A program made the translations under genes and the position numbers. From contig FLMG01004242.1 in NCBI GenBank assembly GCA_900088475.1, forward strand, positions 15,032 to 79,031: 64,000 nucleotides of DNA, read 5' to 3'. The notes under the pieces were generated by a model that was not told where the DNA came from, ran no database searches, and saw only the letters and a list, made by a program, of their open reading frames with translations. This document shows, one piece after another, positions 23,886 through 36,111 of the stretch. This stretch comes from Hyphochytrium catenoides. Taxonomy: Eukaryota > Sar > Hyphochytriomycetes > Hyphochytriales > Hyphochytriaceae. Within the stretch, counting starts at the first letter, position 1, and each line of letters opens with the position of its first letter.

Positions 23886-26800
23886 TCACTGGAGAACCTG
23901 GAAGGCGTCGAGATTGACCTCTTTGTTTTGCGACTGATCAGTAGACGCAAGAGCCTGGGGAGGAGGTAAAATGTCCTTGGAGCCTATCGGAGTGCTCTTC
24001 ATGCTCACTGATGTAGCCGGACTAAGTATAGTTCCAGCGGCAGGCATTATACTAGCGCCCAACTGTTGCGGCGAGTGAGTGGATGTTGGGGGGAGGGTTG
24101 TCGAAGTACTCTTGGCCTGATAACCCATGGCGCCATACCCAAGCGGACCCCACACGGGGCTCTGCCTGACTGGCAAAGGGCCGCTATGAAAGCTGGATGA
24201 ACAAACAGAGCGAAGATGCAGAGTAGGCGAACACCGTATTGCAGAGGGCGTTAGTACTTGAGGTACTACCGTTGCTCATCACCAGAATGCAATAATCGTT
24301 CACATGCGATAATCTATCCGAGGCTCATGAAAGATAAGCCTCACCTGCTCTGTTGCTTCTGAGACGTGAAGGAAGTCCCCATAGCCCAGCTATCCTGCAG
24401 AAGCGTCAGGTTAAGTGCCACAAATTGCGATTCATGTGAATGGGAGTAGCCAATATATCCCGAGAGCACCACCAGCAAGATCAGTAAAATCAAATCGGAC
24501 GGCGACGGACATACACAAGGGATGAGGTAGGAGGATAAGAGACCACGGCTAATGGAACTCTGAAAAGAGCTGTTGTGAAACTTAGGGCTAAGAATGATGG
24601 GTATCTGCAGACCAGCAGGAGCGTATCCAAAGTATTCGGAAAGTAAGCAGAAGTTGAGAGGTTTACCTTAGCTCCTATAGTACCTTGATCAGGAAGGGGA
24701 TGGATCTGTGGTGCAGGGCTTACTGATAGAGGAACAGGGGGAGGAGAGGCTGACACTTCTAGCTGCTGTAACGGTGCCTGCGGCATAGAGAAGCTCACTC
24801 CTGACAAGTCAGCAGTGATAGCCGCGACCTGAGGAAGCACGAGACATAGTAACGACGAGTCAGATACTATGATGGTATTCTCTTAGCTCTATCGTCTCCT
24901 TACCGGTTCTGAAGCAGTCTGGGGTGCCCCTCTACCTGCTTGGCTGACTTGCCTCTGAACAAACATTGAACACAGAGCGAGAGCGATAGATCAAGAACGT
25001 CCAGAGAGACTGATATTAGTACGTCCGACTAAGAAGTCGCAAGCTGTGGCGGTACCTCAGTGGTAACAATGAAGGGAAGAGACTGAAAGATTTGGGATTG
25101 GTAGTGACAATGAAGGATAACGAAGTACACACTTCATAAGAGAGCTGCGAGCAACAGCGAGTCATTAGAAGAGACAAGATACCGAAAGCGGGAGAGAGAC
25201 ACAGAAACTCACAGAGAGGAAGAGAAAATAAGAATGCTTGCAGATTTAGAATCTAACCTACCTGGACGATAGGGTCAAACGCTACCGCCGATTGCTCTGT
25301 CGTAACCTCGGATCCAAACCCTAAGAGGTCCACTGGAGCATTGGACGATGATGGTTGTGCTTGATTCAGAGGAGGTTTGGAGTCTGAGACTGTTCTTCTG
25401 TGACCATTTTCCGTCCCGCTATCCGGTCTTTTTCTCTGCTGTCTCACGGAGACTGACTTTTTTAGCTCGTTCGTGGTGAGGTTGACGCCAGAGGGAGGAC
25501 AGTAGGAGGAGCTGGCAGCTGTAGAGTACGCAGGTAGAGACGAGGAAGTCGCAGGCGGGGCCGAAGGTGCCGGGTTCGGTTGATAGCCATCGGGCCCCCA
25601 ACGGCCCTGTGAAGCAGGTCCCTTTCTTGCTCCAGACTGTCCTTGGTTGCCGTGGGGGTTGTACGAAGTGTCTAGCACGACGCGGAGTGATGAACATGGA
25701 CATTTAGTGATGGAACAGACAGGGGTTCTTCGGAAGATTTAGGCTCAACTCAAACCATGGAGAGGAAGGGACCAAGATAAGAGAGATGCCGTGAGGCCAA
25801 CAACAGAACTGAAGGTATGATACTGCACTCACCGACAGAGTTCCGAATGGTACCCATTCCTGGGGAATACATATAGCCGCCACTAGGAGTACCTCGCCCA
25901 AGGTCCAGCCGCCGGAAAGGGATTCGATCAATGAAAAGATCTGTGACAATCACCCACTTTTGAGAACATAGAAGAGCTACATAGAGTAGATCTGCCGACA
26001 CTCCCAGGCGTAAGATAGAGTTAAATTAGGAAGAGTGATATTAAGAAGAGTGATATACGCCGCTTGAGAAAGGATAAGAAGAGAAGTACCGAGGGCATAT
26101 TATAACCCAGGCGCCGCAAGAAATTCACATAGCAGTAGACAAAGCATTCCGCAGAGAGGCTGCGCTAAAAAGGAAAGGCGTAGTGATCATCTGGAAGTTA
26201 TTGCGAGGCGAAGAGTGAGAGGGAAAGGTCTGACTGACCGTATTTCGGTTCCTGCTTGTTCCTGACCTCGTTAATCACCACCTCCAGCAAATGCTGGCTG
26301 TCCATCAGGTCTAGCATAAACGACCATCGGCCCAATTTGTGCTGAGAAAGGGAAAAGCCCAGTCAGTAGCATAGGATGCCTATGCCCAGGGACAGTCTGC
26401 CTCCCTCGCCGCTCGTCAATTTCTCTCACGGTTCGCTCACGTCTCTCTCCCTCACTGGTTTGTTCTGACCTCTACGCCTTCGTTCTCTCGTTCTCGTACA
26501 CCATCTGTTTTGCTGTTCTTCTTTCCTGTCTGCCATATTGTTGTCTACTCTGCCTCACCCACTTATACCCTACCTTGCCCTCTGTATGTTCTCTTCGACC
26601 ATCAAGCTCCACCACCTGTCCATGTGGAGGTTAGCAGCCGTATTCAAGTTCTTTTAAGCCGATAGAAGAAGAGACCGATATAGAGGCCATCAAAGCCCGG
26701 ACGAGTGACGAAGAAGAGAAAGCCGTACCTTCTTGGCGGTTATAAGGGAGTGAATAAGAACGAGTTTGTGCTTGCGCTCTGAGTCGCCAAAGGCAAACTT

Positions 26801-27364
26801 CCAAACGCATTCCATCTTAGACGCAACCACTCTCTCTCCTATCTGGTGCTCTTCATAGGAGATTCTCTTTGCAATGCCCTTTTCAAGCGGGTCAGGCTGG
26901 CGAGACATAGATTGTTAGAGCGCGGGGAAAGGCTGGGTCCAGAGCGTGGAGTGTGAATGTGAGGCCGACAGAGCACACCTCTAGCATGACCGGTTAGGAA
27001 GAGAGACCACTTAAGGGAGGTACATGGAATAGAGAGAGCAAGGGGGATATGCAGGCAGCTCTCGATGTTCTCTTACATTGAAGTCTCTTATTGAGCGCAT
27101 CATCTTTCCTTCCAGGTTCAACGGCGCGACCTAAACGGCCCGCTTGCCTACTGTTCTCTACTCTATCTGGAAAAAGGGTTGCTTCTGGAGTCCTCTTCCT
27201 ACGATTGCAGATTCTCTCTCTCTCTTTCTCTCTGTCTGCGGGCGGTCTCTGAAAGAGCTTGGGCTTGTACGCAATCCTCGTCTTTATAACTGCTGAGCTT
27301 GATGGAGGCTGTCCCTGGTCAAAGTAGATCTGGCTGAGCGCTGACTCTGGCGGCTCAAGCGACA
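23886..27364 (-). CDS. Pro/Ser/Gln-rich protein with helical N-terminal region; unknown function
   Basis: Several minus-strand exons with good splice sites can be followed. The first plausible ATG is at 27364 (MSLEPPESALSQIYFDQG). A basic stretch follows, then PDPLEKGIAKRISYEEHQIG and WKFAFGDSERKHKLVLIHSL (26.9-26.73 kb), then HKLGRWSFMLDLMDSQHLLE (about 26.33 kb) and ECFVYCYVNFLRRLGYNM (about 26.1 kb). These helices loosely recall VHS/ENTH-type adaptor folds, but I cannot confirm that. The C-terminal half is Pro/Ser/Gln-rich: YNPHGNQGQSGARKG, a DLLGF motif in NAPVDLLGFGSEV (25.3 kb), WAMGTSF, and an end at NLDAFQVLQ. DLLGF-like motifs and low-complexity tails are frequent in clathrin-associated proteins, so a membrane-traffic role is possible. 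The exon joins at 26.0-26.3 kb are uncertain in phase. Confidence 0.55.
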
Positions 27365-27527
27365 TGACAACGGCAGATGAGGAAGTTTCTTTCCACGAAG
27401 CGACAATGAGAGAGAGAGGATGAGATGAAGAACAGAAACTGTAATTGACCAGAAGACAGAGTGCCAAGCAAGGAAGGGGGAAATCAACCAGAGATGCGAG
27501 GACGAAAAAGACTGAAGAGTTAGAGTG

Positions 27528-27845
27528 AGCAGTTAAGAGAAAGAGTGAGGCAGAGAGAGGGAGAAATGAGGGAGAACCGAGAGAAAGCGGGGGGAGAGAG
27601 AGAGAGAGTGAAAGAGAAGAGAGAGAAATAGGGAGAGAGAGAGAAAGAGAGAGGTAAGAAACTGAGACAATCGAGAGAAAGAGGAGAGACAGTGTGAGAG
27701 AGAAGAAGGGGAGAGAAGATGGAGAAAGAGAGAGACAGAAAGAGAGACAAGGAGAGAGACAGAGAGAGAGAGAGACCAAGAGAGAGAAAGAGAGAGACCG
27801 AGAGAGAGAGGGGAAAGAGATAGACAGAGAGAGAGAGAGTAGAAG
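27528..27845. repeat. GA-rich microsatellite upstream of the Pro-rich gene
   Basis: About 320 bp of mostly purine sequence on the plus strand, with repeated gagagaga, agagaaag and gacagaga units. It lies about 160 bp upstream of the presumed ATG of the minus-strand Pro-rich gene. It may be spacer or 5' untranslated sequence. Confidence 0.85.
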
Positions 27846-28564
27846 ATTTACCTTTGCCTGTCCATTTATACCAGAAGCTACCTGTTTATGTCGGTGAGAC
27901 ACAACCCCTTACTTGCACCCTTGTTCGATAGTAATAGCCATGAGCTTGAGACTATAAGAATCCACACCTCAGAGGTAGTAGTAATACGCGAACTGGTCTT
28001 GATGTTTCCACCTCTTGTAACGCCCCGTTTCTCATGCTTCTCCTTCAGAATCCCTACCGTTAACGGCTACGCTTCAGAAGTTTGACTTTACACGACAATT
28101 TAAGGATAGATTGTACGGGCAATGGCCTGTTTATTGGAGCTTCACAGCTAGCTAACAAAGTCTTAGATCTAATCTCGAGGCTAAAGGTAAGACAAAATAC
28201 AAAAGGGGCGATATGAGGATACCCTTTTGTCAGGATCGCCGTCTACAGAAGTGCAGAGGCACTTTCCACTGACTCGATCCGCGCAACCTCATCAGTGACA
28301 TTTCCTGTTTCATCGCATGATGCCAATGACTAATGCATTATTACATTGCCTAGGTGTCTATGAAGTGTGAAGCAGCAGCTATACTTCCCTAAAGTGCGGG
28401 GCGTGGCTGGTCAGATGGCGTTGCCTGGAAAGATTTGGCGGAAGAAGATGCATAGAGCTATAAGGTGAGAAAGTGACACGATATGGATGTGAGACACCAT
28501 ACTGGCCGGGATGCTTTATATACTTAGACTTTTGTTATATTTTGAAGGCATGAAGGCCAATAGC
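27846..28564. other. Spacer between the Pro-rich gene and OLA1
   Basis: No exon with supporting splice sites was found on either strand. It should contain the 3' end of OLA1 and upstream sequence of the Pro-rich gene. Confidence 0.5.
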
Positions 28565-30699
28565 TTAGTTGTTGAACTTGAAGAAGATAATGTCGCCGTC
28601 TTTGACCTGACACAACAGAAGAAGCAGGCATTAGCATGGTCCTACTACATTAGCAGCAACAACAAACTGTTGCTTACCTCATACTTCTTCCCTTCCATAC
28701 GTAGCTTTCCGGCCTTTTTCACCGCTTCCTCGCTACCAACTGAAGTAGGGCGCAATTAGCCGAGAGTTCGACGTTATGTATGGAACGTATAAGGCCAAAA
28801 AACAGAGCAGGATGGTCATAAGCAACGGGAAGAGAGGTCAAAGTAGAGACAGCCACTTACGCTCTTTAAGGTCTTCATAGGACTGCACCTCGGCCATAAT
28901 AAATCCCTTCTCGAAATCCGTGTGAATGACGCCAGCGGCTTGGGGTGCCAGCCTACCCTTTCTAATAGTCCAAGCCCTGACCTCCTGTTTGCCGACAGTA
29001 AAGTAATGGATAAGACCCAGACACTGGTATCCGGCTTTCAGCACCCGAGGCATGGTTGAACGAGACTCTGGGTTATCTTTCTTGAACTGCTCCAGCTGTC
29101 CTGAGGCTTCCAGATCCATCCACTATACAAGGGACAATACCACCGGTGACGCAGAGCAAGTGCAGATGTGTGAGTCGATGTGTGAGTCGTAGTGAGAGCT
29201 ACCCTGCTGGCAATTTGACTATCAAATCATAGCGTGCTCACCTCTAACTCAAACTCGCAACTAATTGGAAGGATCGGCTCATCCATGCCGCGGGCCTTCA
29301 CAGCCTCGGCAATTTTGGGAAGCCACTTGTTCTTCTTACGCAAATAATCTATGCGTCGCCACCCCATCGCCGCATGGGAACGAGAGATAACAAGGATGTT
29401 AAGACCAACAATATGTTCGAGAAAGTTTGGACTGGACCCCAAACACTTCTTAAAGGAAAGAAGCGCCAAAGCAAGCACGGAGAAGATGGCCAACGAAGCA
29501 GGGACACAGGGAGCTAGTTACCTTTTTTGCTTAGATTGACAAGGTATACCATGGGCTTGGCAGTAAGAAGCTGATAAGTATTAAGTACGTCCACCTGCAT
29601 AAAGCAAGGATAACAGCATATTGAGCAAGCCTAAAGATACTAAATTTCCCTTTCTATAGGCGCCTGGCGCGAGCTTACCTCATACGCTGTCCAGTCCCCT
29701 GTCCTGACATCCTTGCCGTCATCCTTAATGTGCTTGAGAACCTTGCATAGAGCTTCAAACTCCTGCTTCTTCTCCTTCCCACCTACACCTCTCTCAACAT
29801 TCTTTCTCATGCCATCGACGGTGTTCTGGATGAGCTCGATGTCCTAAGGAGGGCGTGTAACACAAAGAGAGGGAATAGAGAAACAAGCCAATACAAGTAA
29901 GGGGGAGTCATTCGTTCATACTTGAGCATGCTGCTCTACATAAGCTCTTGAGCTCCAGTTACCTTCAATAATAGCTCTTGATGGATGATCTCGATATCAC
30001 GAATGGGGTCAACGCCTCCTATGGGACAATAAGCTGTGTCAGCACTAACACTTGGCAGAATATGAGCCTGATGAAGCTTGCCTTCTACGTGAGTGATGTC
30101 GTCACTGTCGAAGGCGCGGAGCATATGGTAGATACCATCCACTGCGCGAATATCTGCCAGAAACGCGTTACCTAGACCAGCGCCCTCGCTGGCGCCTTTC
30201 ACAAGTCCTGCAATATCAGTCGTCGTGATGACTGGAGGAACCCTATTACAGGAAAGAGTTGCTTTATCGTTAACATGCTGATAGCCGATATTCCATGCAG
30301 CGTTGGACAAACCTGCTCAACGGCTGGTACTTCTCACAGAGCCAGTTGAAGCGCTGGTCCTGTACGTGTAATCAAAGGTCAATACCGCATCTCACATCGC
30401 TTAAACACCTTACGTTGCATGATCACCTACCGGTACGGGAACTTGTGCCACATGAGGATCAATTGTGCAGAAAGGGAAGTTCTCAGCGGGTATGTTCAGC
30501 TTGGTCAAAATGTTAAAGAAGGTGCTCTTTCCAACGTTAGGCAATCCTACAATTCCCATCTTCACGTTGTTGCCGGGTCGGCCGAGGTAGGCCCTCTTGA
30601 CGGGTGCATCCTGCAAGAAGTTTCAGCACGCGTCTTATCTCCTTTGTTTGGTTTCAACACCGGTAAAGAGGATGGACCAACCTTCTTCTTAGGCGGCAT
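28565..30699 (-). CDS. OLA1: Obg-like ATPase 1 (YchF family)
   Basis: OLA1 is a cytosolic P-loop ATPase of the TRAFAC/Obg class that interacts with ribosomes and tunes translation and stress responses. The ATG at 30699 gives [20 protein letters not shown]. The next exon has the G1 loop [19 protein letters not shown] and [15 protein letters not shown], as in YchF proteins. Later exons carry [20 protein letters not shown] (G3 plus the glycine-rich loop), [49 protein letters not shown] (in place of NKxD; this leads into the family's NxxE-type ATP-specificity region) and the TGS domain from [17 protein letters not shown] to [13 protein letters not shown], with the stop at 28567-28565. All family blocks are present in order. 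Introns are about 50-120 bp. SEC61B is divergent about 950 bp away. Confidence 0.95.
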
Positions 30700-31652
30700 T
30701 GCTGATTACGGGGAGTCCTCTGTGTTCACAACCCGAAGCTAGATCTGTGTCAAGCTATTGTTGCAGGCAAGCTCAAAAGTATCGTGGGCAGAAGCTCTGC
30801 CAGCAGCAATGAATCCTCGACTATGAGCAACGTGAACAACGAAGCTGATGCCCGAAGCCGTCGACCATACAATTGCCGCAATGATGAATCTTCATTTCCT
30901 ACATGTACGACTGTAGTGCCATCATCACTCCTCCTCAATTCTAGCCATTCCAAACATAACAGGCACTATTCTCGAGCCGACCAGGTGTAGAGAATATGAT
31001 CAGAGATTTTAGAGTGTGGTCAAGAGCACGAACAATCAAGTCCAGCCTAATTATACTTAGTTCTATACAAGTACTTGACCAACCTCAACTGCTCTTTCGT
31101 ATATTACGGTTTCATAATAGCCGGTGACGTATCCAATACTACTTATCCTCTTTTTGGCGTCTCGCCTAAACATGTAAGCTCCCTATAAACCTGATATCTG
31201 CACAGACTCCAAAATCAAAATCCCATCGCAGTATAGCGGAGGCGACAAGTCCACCCTTTTCACATGAAAGCTTCACTGTTCAGAAAGCTTCGAAGGCAAG
31301 AGCCTAGGCTTGTATTGAGGAGAAAGGAGCTGAGAAGAACCCCGTATTTTATAGTTATCTGGAGAGCCTTTCGTTGTTGTTGTATGACGCTGTGTTTGAA
31401 ATTGTAATCTTGCAGTTCGAGCATGCAAAATTAACTTTTAGCTTCCTGCGGCTGCGGGCTTGGGTTTGGTTGGAACCTCTTACAGTTGAGAGATTGCAGA
31501 CAAACTACGTGGCATCATCTACCATTGTATTTACCTTGAGATCTGCAGATTGATAGCCAGTTCAAGAGCTTTGTCATCGCCAGACTTTCCGTTTCAACCA
31601 TAGACGCTGGATTTCAGGACCTATCTACGACTTACGTTCTGGGAAACATACA
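30700..31652. other. Divergent spacer between OLA1 and SEC61B
   Basis: Contains the presumed promoters of both genes. A weak open frame at 30784-30990 has no splice or family support. No RNA gene or repeat is seen. Confidence 0.5.
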
Positions 31653-31973
31653 ATGGTAAGGAAGTGACGGTGAGCCTTATCGGTTGAAGGGTTAAAGGAC
31701 TGACGAACAAGTGCAGGCAAAAGGCGCATCATCTAGTCAGGCAGGACAGGCAGGTCGGGGAGCTGCTGCTGCACCCACTTCAGGACCTGCCGCAGCAGCT
31801 GCCGCTGGTANNNNNNNNNNNNNNNNNNNNNNNNNNNNNNNNNNNNNNNNCTAAAATTCTATACGGATGATGCTCCTGGGCTAAAGATTGGGCCTAACAC
31901 GGTCCTTGTCACAAGCTTGGTGTTCATCGCCTTTGTCGTGCTTCTACACGTTCTTGGCAAACTCCAGAAGTAA
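31653..31973 (+). CDS. SEC61B: SEC61 translocon beta subunit, with a sequence gap in the middle
   Basis: SEC61 beta is the small tail-anchored subunit of the ER protein translocon. Exon 1 is the ATG alone (31653-31655), followed at once by a GTAAGG donor. Exon 2 starts at 31717 after gtgcag and reads [19 protein letters not shown]. After 40 Ns the frame continues [20 protein letters not shown], then the single transmembrane helix [15 protein letters not shown], and ends KLQK with a stop at 31971-31973. The conserved [13 protein letters not shown] block and the C-terminal anchor are decisive. The gap falls where family members carry the Arg/Gly-rich cytosolic segment. The upstream Ala-rich run is longer than in many relatives. 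Confidence 0.93.
31811..31850. other. Assembly gap (40 Ns) inside SEC61B exon 2
   Basis: The gap interrupts the coding exon between an Ala-rich run and [10 protein letters not shown]. The real length is unknown, so the protein length cannot be stated. Confidence 0.95.
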
Positions 31974-33282
31974 CCAGCGGATCAGCACAGGTGATTGAGA
32001 ATTCAATGGCTGGGGAAGTACCATTGCCTACTAACTCGCTCCTTGTGGTGCTCAGGACTTACTTGTTAGACGTCCACACTTAGACCCTCCCGTCCGCTTT
32101 TCAAGGCGAAGTTCAGATGCACATCACATTGCCACATGCTAAGGTTATCTGGCAGGGTAGCTAGAGACCGTGGCCCATCACTCAGTATTCTTGCCACAAA
32201 GCATTTTCATAACACGAGTTCGTGAGCTACCCCAGATGTACTGAGAAAGATGATAATGAATTGACCATTGGGGGGAACTCGCTAACGACGCATTTCTAGA
32301 GTGACCATAGAACAATACCCCTCCCATGCTGTCTTTGGACGTGTTGATTCTCACGTCGAAGTGCTCATCTAAGCTTGGCCAGCTTCTGGTGTCCTTATTA
32401 TATGTCAAGATAGCAAGTACGGGCTCCATTCTCCTTCCTGGTGGTCGTCGGTCGGTCTAGCGCCAAGCACGGTCTAGATCTGTCCCTTAAAGGAGAAAAG
32501 GAGTAGCCCTGGTGGCTGGTACGCACATTAGACAAATTTCTCCAGCTGAGATGTCTCTAAGCTTGCTTTACCTGAGTTGAGGGCTTAAGTTTAAGATGTT
32601 GAGATCACACAGGGACTAGGTTGTCAAGCAATTTTCTCATCAACAGCGCCTCCGACTGAGGACATAGCCGCCACCTCTAATATGTGTCCAAGATCTCCGA
32701 CCAGAGGACGAAGGTGACATCCCTTCGTCAAGGCCGTCAAAAGTGAACATTTGTCAGCGCTATCATGGCTTCACAGAGCTCTTGCTCATGTCTCTTGGCG
32801 ACCTAGGAGAATACATAGGTCCACACAGCCAGATCGCGCCAACTATAGCGCCCCATGACCGCTAACGGTTAGATTAATCTTTGAGTGAATGAGAAAAGCT
32901 TTTTGTCTCAAGTGAAGGAGCAGCGTCTGTGTGAAGGACTCTGTGGAAAGCCCTCACTACATTTCTTTCTCAACGAGAAACGCCAAACAGCTAGTGTCTT
33001 TGAAGGCCACTAGTAAGTACTAGAAGACTCTCACGGGGCCAGATAGCTTTGCTTTTAAGTCTAGTTCCCCTCCCCGCTATGGTCCGATGGTGCCATGTGT
33101 CATGAGAGACCACCCCTGAAGGTGCTGTTAACCTGCTTTCTTCATGTGGTTCCGCTGTTAAGGTCCGCCTTTGGGGCCAAGGAGCAGTTCTGCTAACTGA
33201 CCAGTGGCACCCAGGTGGTCTCCCCCACAACAGCTTGCGGCTCACTCGTTTGGTCTGGAGCCGGGAGAGGCGAACCAAGAAG
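31974..33282. other. Spacer between SEC61B and the JmjC gene
   Basis: No recognised gene. One minus-strand open frame (32178-32429) is listed separately as a weak candidate. No tRNA-like or repeat structure was noticed. Confidence 0.45.
32178..32429 (-). CDS. Possible small protein (83 aa), unrecognised
   Basis: An ATG-initiated frame without splice sites reads MEPVLAILTYNKDTRSWPSL and later SMGGVLFYGHSRNASL, with a balanced amino-acid mix unlike the Ser/Leu-rich chance frames nearby. No homologue is recognised and there is no promoter evidence. It may be chance. Confidence 0.25.
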   Translation of the reverse strand: MEPVLAILTYNKDTRSWPSLDEHFDVRINTSKDSMGGVLFYGHSRNASLASSPQWSIHYHLSQYIWGSSRTRVMKMLCGKNTE

Positions 33283-35984
33283 ATGCAGAAAAGAAGCCAA
33301 TTTGTGACTACGTTTCACGTCAAGCACCAACGACCAGTCCACTCAGAACAGGAAGAAGGGGACGAAAGCAGAGAGCGCAAGAAGCTAAAGACAACCTCTA
33401 CAGCCGAAAAGTTCTCCGCGCACTTTATAGAGACGTCTACTCCGGCTCACATTCGTCGATATGCCTCCCATTGGAGAGCCTGCACAGTTTGGAATGCTGA
33501 GGAGCTTTCGAGCCTGGCAGTTTTCAGCCATTACAGATTCCATCGTAAGCCTTAGAGCACTGTGTTTGCCTGGCATTGTGAGTTATGGACCCTTCGCTTC
33601 TGCCTGAGCGACAGGTCCAAAAACAAGTTTCTATGGCCCGTGGCTGCCCTTCTGCACTGGTCCCCACTCGTGTCATTTCTGTGATGCCTGCTGTGGGCGC
33701 GTAACCGACTTAGCTACCCTTGTACTCTCGGACATATACTCTTGGATCTTCATCGCTGACCTCAACTATCGCGTCCACCTCATCTTTATTTTTCCGTATC
33801 TGTCCATGGCTGTTCTTAGTCCATCTCACGCCGTCCTCTTTCTCTTTCCCTTTCTATATAAAGCTATTGATTGTCTCCCTCTTTCTTTTCTTGATTCCTC
33901 TTGCTCTGTTTGTCTGTCGTTGACTGCCCTTCTCAACCTCTTCGTAGGAGTAGAAGTTAGCAGTAAGTCCAAGCATGAGAAAGTTTTCTTTGGGGATATT
34001 TTGAAGAAGTCTGTTGTGCGGTTCGGCTTCGGACATTTTCTAAGTATCTTCGATGCTCAGAATAAAGGGCAACTCCACTGGGCCTCGGACCTAGATTTAG
34101 ACTTTTACCTCTGCCAGTGCTCGCTCTTCTCTGCTGAAGAGGAAGGAGGGCAAAGGGCTGCCTATTTGCCAAATTTGATGGCAGATATTGAAATGTCAGT
34201 TTGCTGCTTTAGGTGCTCAGCTCAGCTTTTCTTGCAATTGCACTGATTCCTTATTCCCAAGAATTTCATGAGCGTCGAGAAGCGTGCAGTTCTTGACGAC
34301 TTCTAGAGCTAATAGACCCTTCGCCTTTCTGGCCCTATGATGTATGTTGCTTCTAGAAAAGGAATAGCCCTTCTGCCTGCATTGATCTCTCTTTTTTGGA
34401 CGTTGACGTGAATGTGTTTTACTCTATCAACTTTTTCCTTAACTAGGATATCTCTTGCCTTTCTTTAATTTATCAGTCCCAAGGAACTTCTTGGAGACCG
34501 CAAGCTTCTTCAGGTTAATCTCTGGATGAATCCAGCCCCAAGCAGGTCTAACCTTCACTATGACGCTTACAACAACCTCCTCACTGTGCTCCGGGGTAAA
34601 AAGACGGTGCGGCTGCATCCGCCATCGGAGACGGCTAACCTCTACGCCTTCCCTGTGTACTCGAAATCTTGCAACCATAGCGGCGTAGATGCATGGGGCA
34701 CCGAGGAGGAAAGGCTTGCCCATTGCCCTCGTTTTACCCCATCTAGGTCTTTAGTCTGTGAGGTGTTACCTGGCGGTCAGTCGTTTCTCTCAATTAACAG
34801 TAGCATGTTAGCCCCAGGACATTACCAGACAGCCCCTACGCCTGACAATATCGTCTTCTCTTTTCGTTATCACATTTCTCTCTATTTCGTGTCCCTCGGA
34901 CGTCCTTTCCTCTCTCTCTGTCTTTCTCCCTCACTTTTTGTGCTTCTCTGCGTTCCGACTAATAGCTCTGTAACTGCTTTCCATGAGTCTCAGCCTTTTC
35001 TGCCAGCTTACAGCTCTAACCCTTGCCATCACAGATATTCTTTTTATTCCGGAAGGTTGGTGGCATCAGGTAACAACGATCACCTACAGCAGCTGATCTT
35101 CCACTCCATTTTGTCCCTCTTCAGCACTAAGAGTCCTCTAGGTGGATTCTGATGAGTGCACGATAGCGGTCAACTTCTGGTTTGAAGGCTTGCGTCATAA
35201 GGTCGCCGCGCCAAAGATTTCTCCATATATTCTAAGAGCGGTCATGGAAAGTACTATCAACAAGAAGAAGCAAGAGGAGATCCAAGGGGCAACGGCGAAC
35301 GCGAAGGCTAAATGTTCGTAGCATCACGGTTCTGTGCCCTTCTTCTGAGAGTGCCTAACGCTCAACTCTGTCTCGATCTCGCGATGCCGCGATCCGTACC
35401 TGTCACTCTTCCTGGGAACGCAGTTGCAGCCATGGGGAGGTTGTCAAGGTGTGTCTCGGTTCATCGCTATTGAGTAACTATTCTGTATCAGCTTTTGTCA
35501 TGGACCAAGTGATTGGTAAATCCTATATTAGCTTCTTATCTTGCCTTCTCGACACTTCTTTTTAGAGGCTGAGCCTGATTACATGCGGTGTATCCGTAGA
35601 GAGGACGTCCTCGAGCATATGGATAAAATTCTTACACCGAAGCAATGGCCAGAGATCCTTCTTGCTCTTCCCTTCAGAGAGCACGTGGCTGTCCTCTTAA
35701 GACTAGCTTCGAGCTGTCCTGACAGGCTAAGAGAAATGTTTGCTGATTGGACTCCTCTCTTTGCTGAGGCACTCTCCGAGATGTGGGAACAAAACGAGAG
35801 CTCCAGTTCCCTCCAGGACGAAATGACAGTGACGAACCCCTCAGGGAAAGACTTCCTTGAACGGATTTTCGGCATCTACAGCGAAGAGGAGCAGAGTGGG
35901 ATACACCGCGCAGTGGTACAGAAACGAGAGGCATTCATGAAGGAAATAGCTCAAAAGGTCCTGAAAGAAGTGCTCGGACTTTGA
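33283..35984 (+). CDS. JmjC/cupin_8-type Fe(II)/2-oxoglutarate dioxygenase with helical C-terminal extension
   Basis: The ATG at 33283 (MQKRSQFVTTFHVKHQRP) is followed by a basic linker and STPAHIRRYASHWRACTVWN, the entry region of cupin_8 proteins. Further exons give FYLCQCSLFS then AAYLPNLMADIEM (34.1-34.2 kb), LLQVNLWMNPAPSRSNLHYD (34.5 kb), NNLLTVLRGKKTVRLHPP, and DILFIPEGWWHQ spliced to VDSDECTIAVNFWFEGL. The iron ligands are visible: the HxD pair in LHYDAYNN (codons at 34556-34564) and the distal His in GWWHQ (35064-35066). Such enzymes hydroxylate proteins or tRNA bases; the HSPBAP1/TYW5/JMJD group is closest by pattern. After the core, a separate exon (about 35565-35984) adds about 140 helical residues ending KVLKEVLGL. 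The substrate is not predictable. Confidence 0.82.
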
Positions 35985-36111
35985 TTGGGACTAGACAAGG
36001 TTATTGCCCCTGATGCATCCCAAGATTGCTGGACACTTCGTCCCTCGGCTAGAGCTCTGGGGCTGAACAGAAGGGTGACGGAAGAGAAAGAGAAGAGACT
36101 CGAGGAGGAAA

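Noticed and set aside
26994-27902. 302-residue minus-strand open frame starting in the GA repeat
   Set aside because: Only its end (from the ATG at 27364) looks like real protein; the upstream part is Ser/Leu repeat translation and is treated as non-coding.
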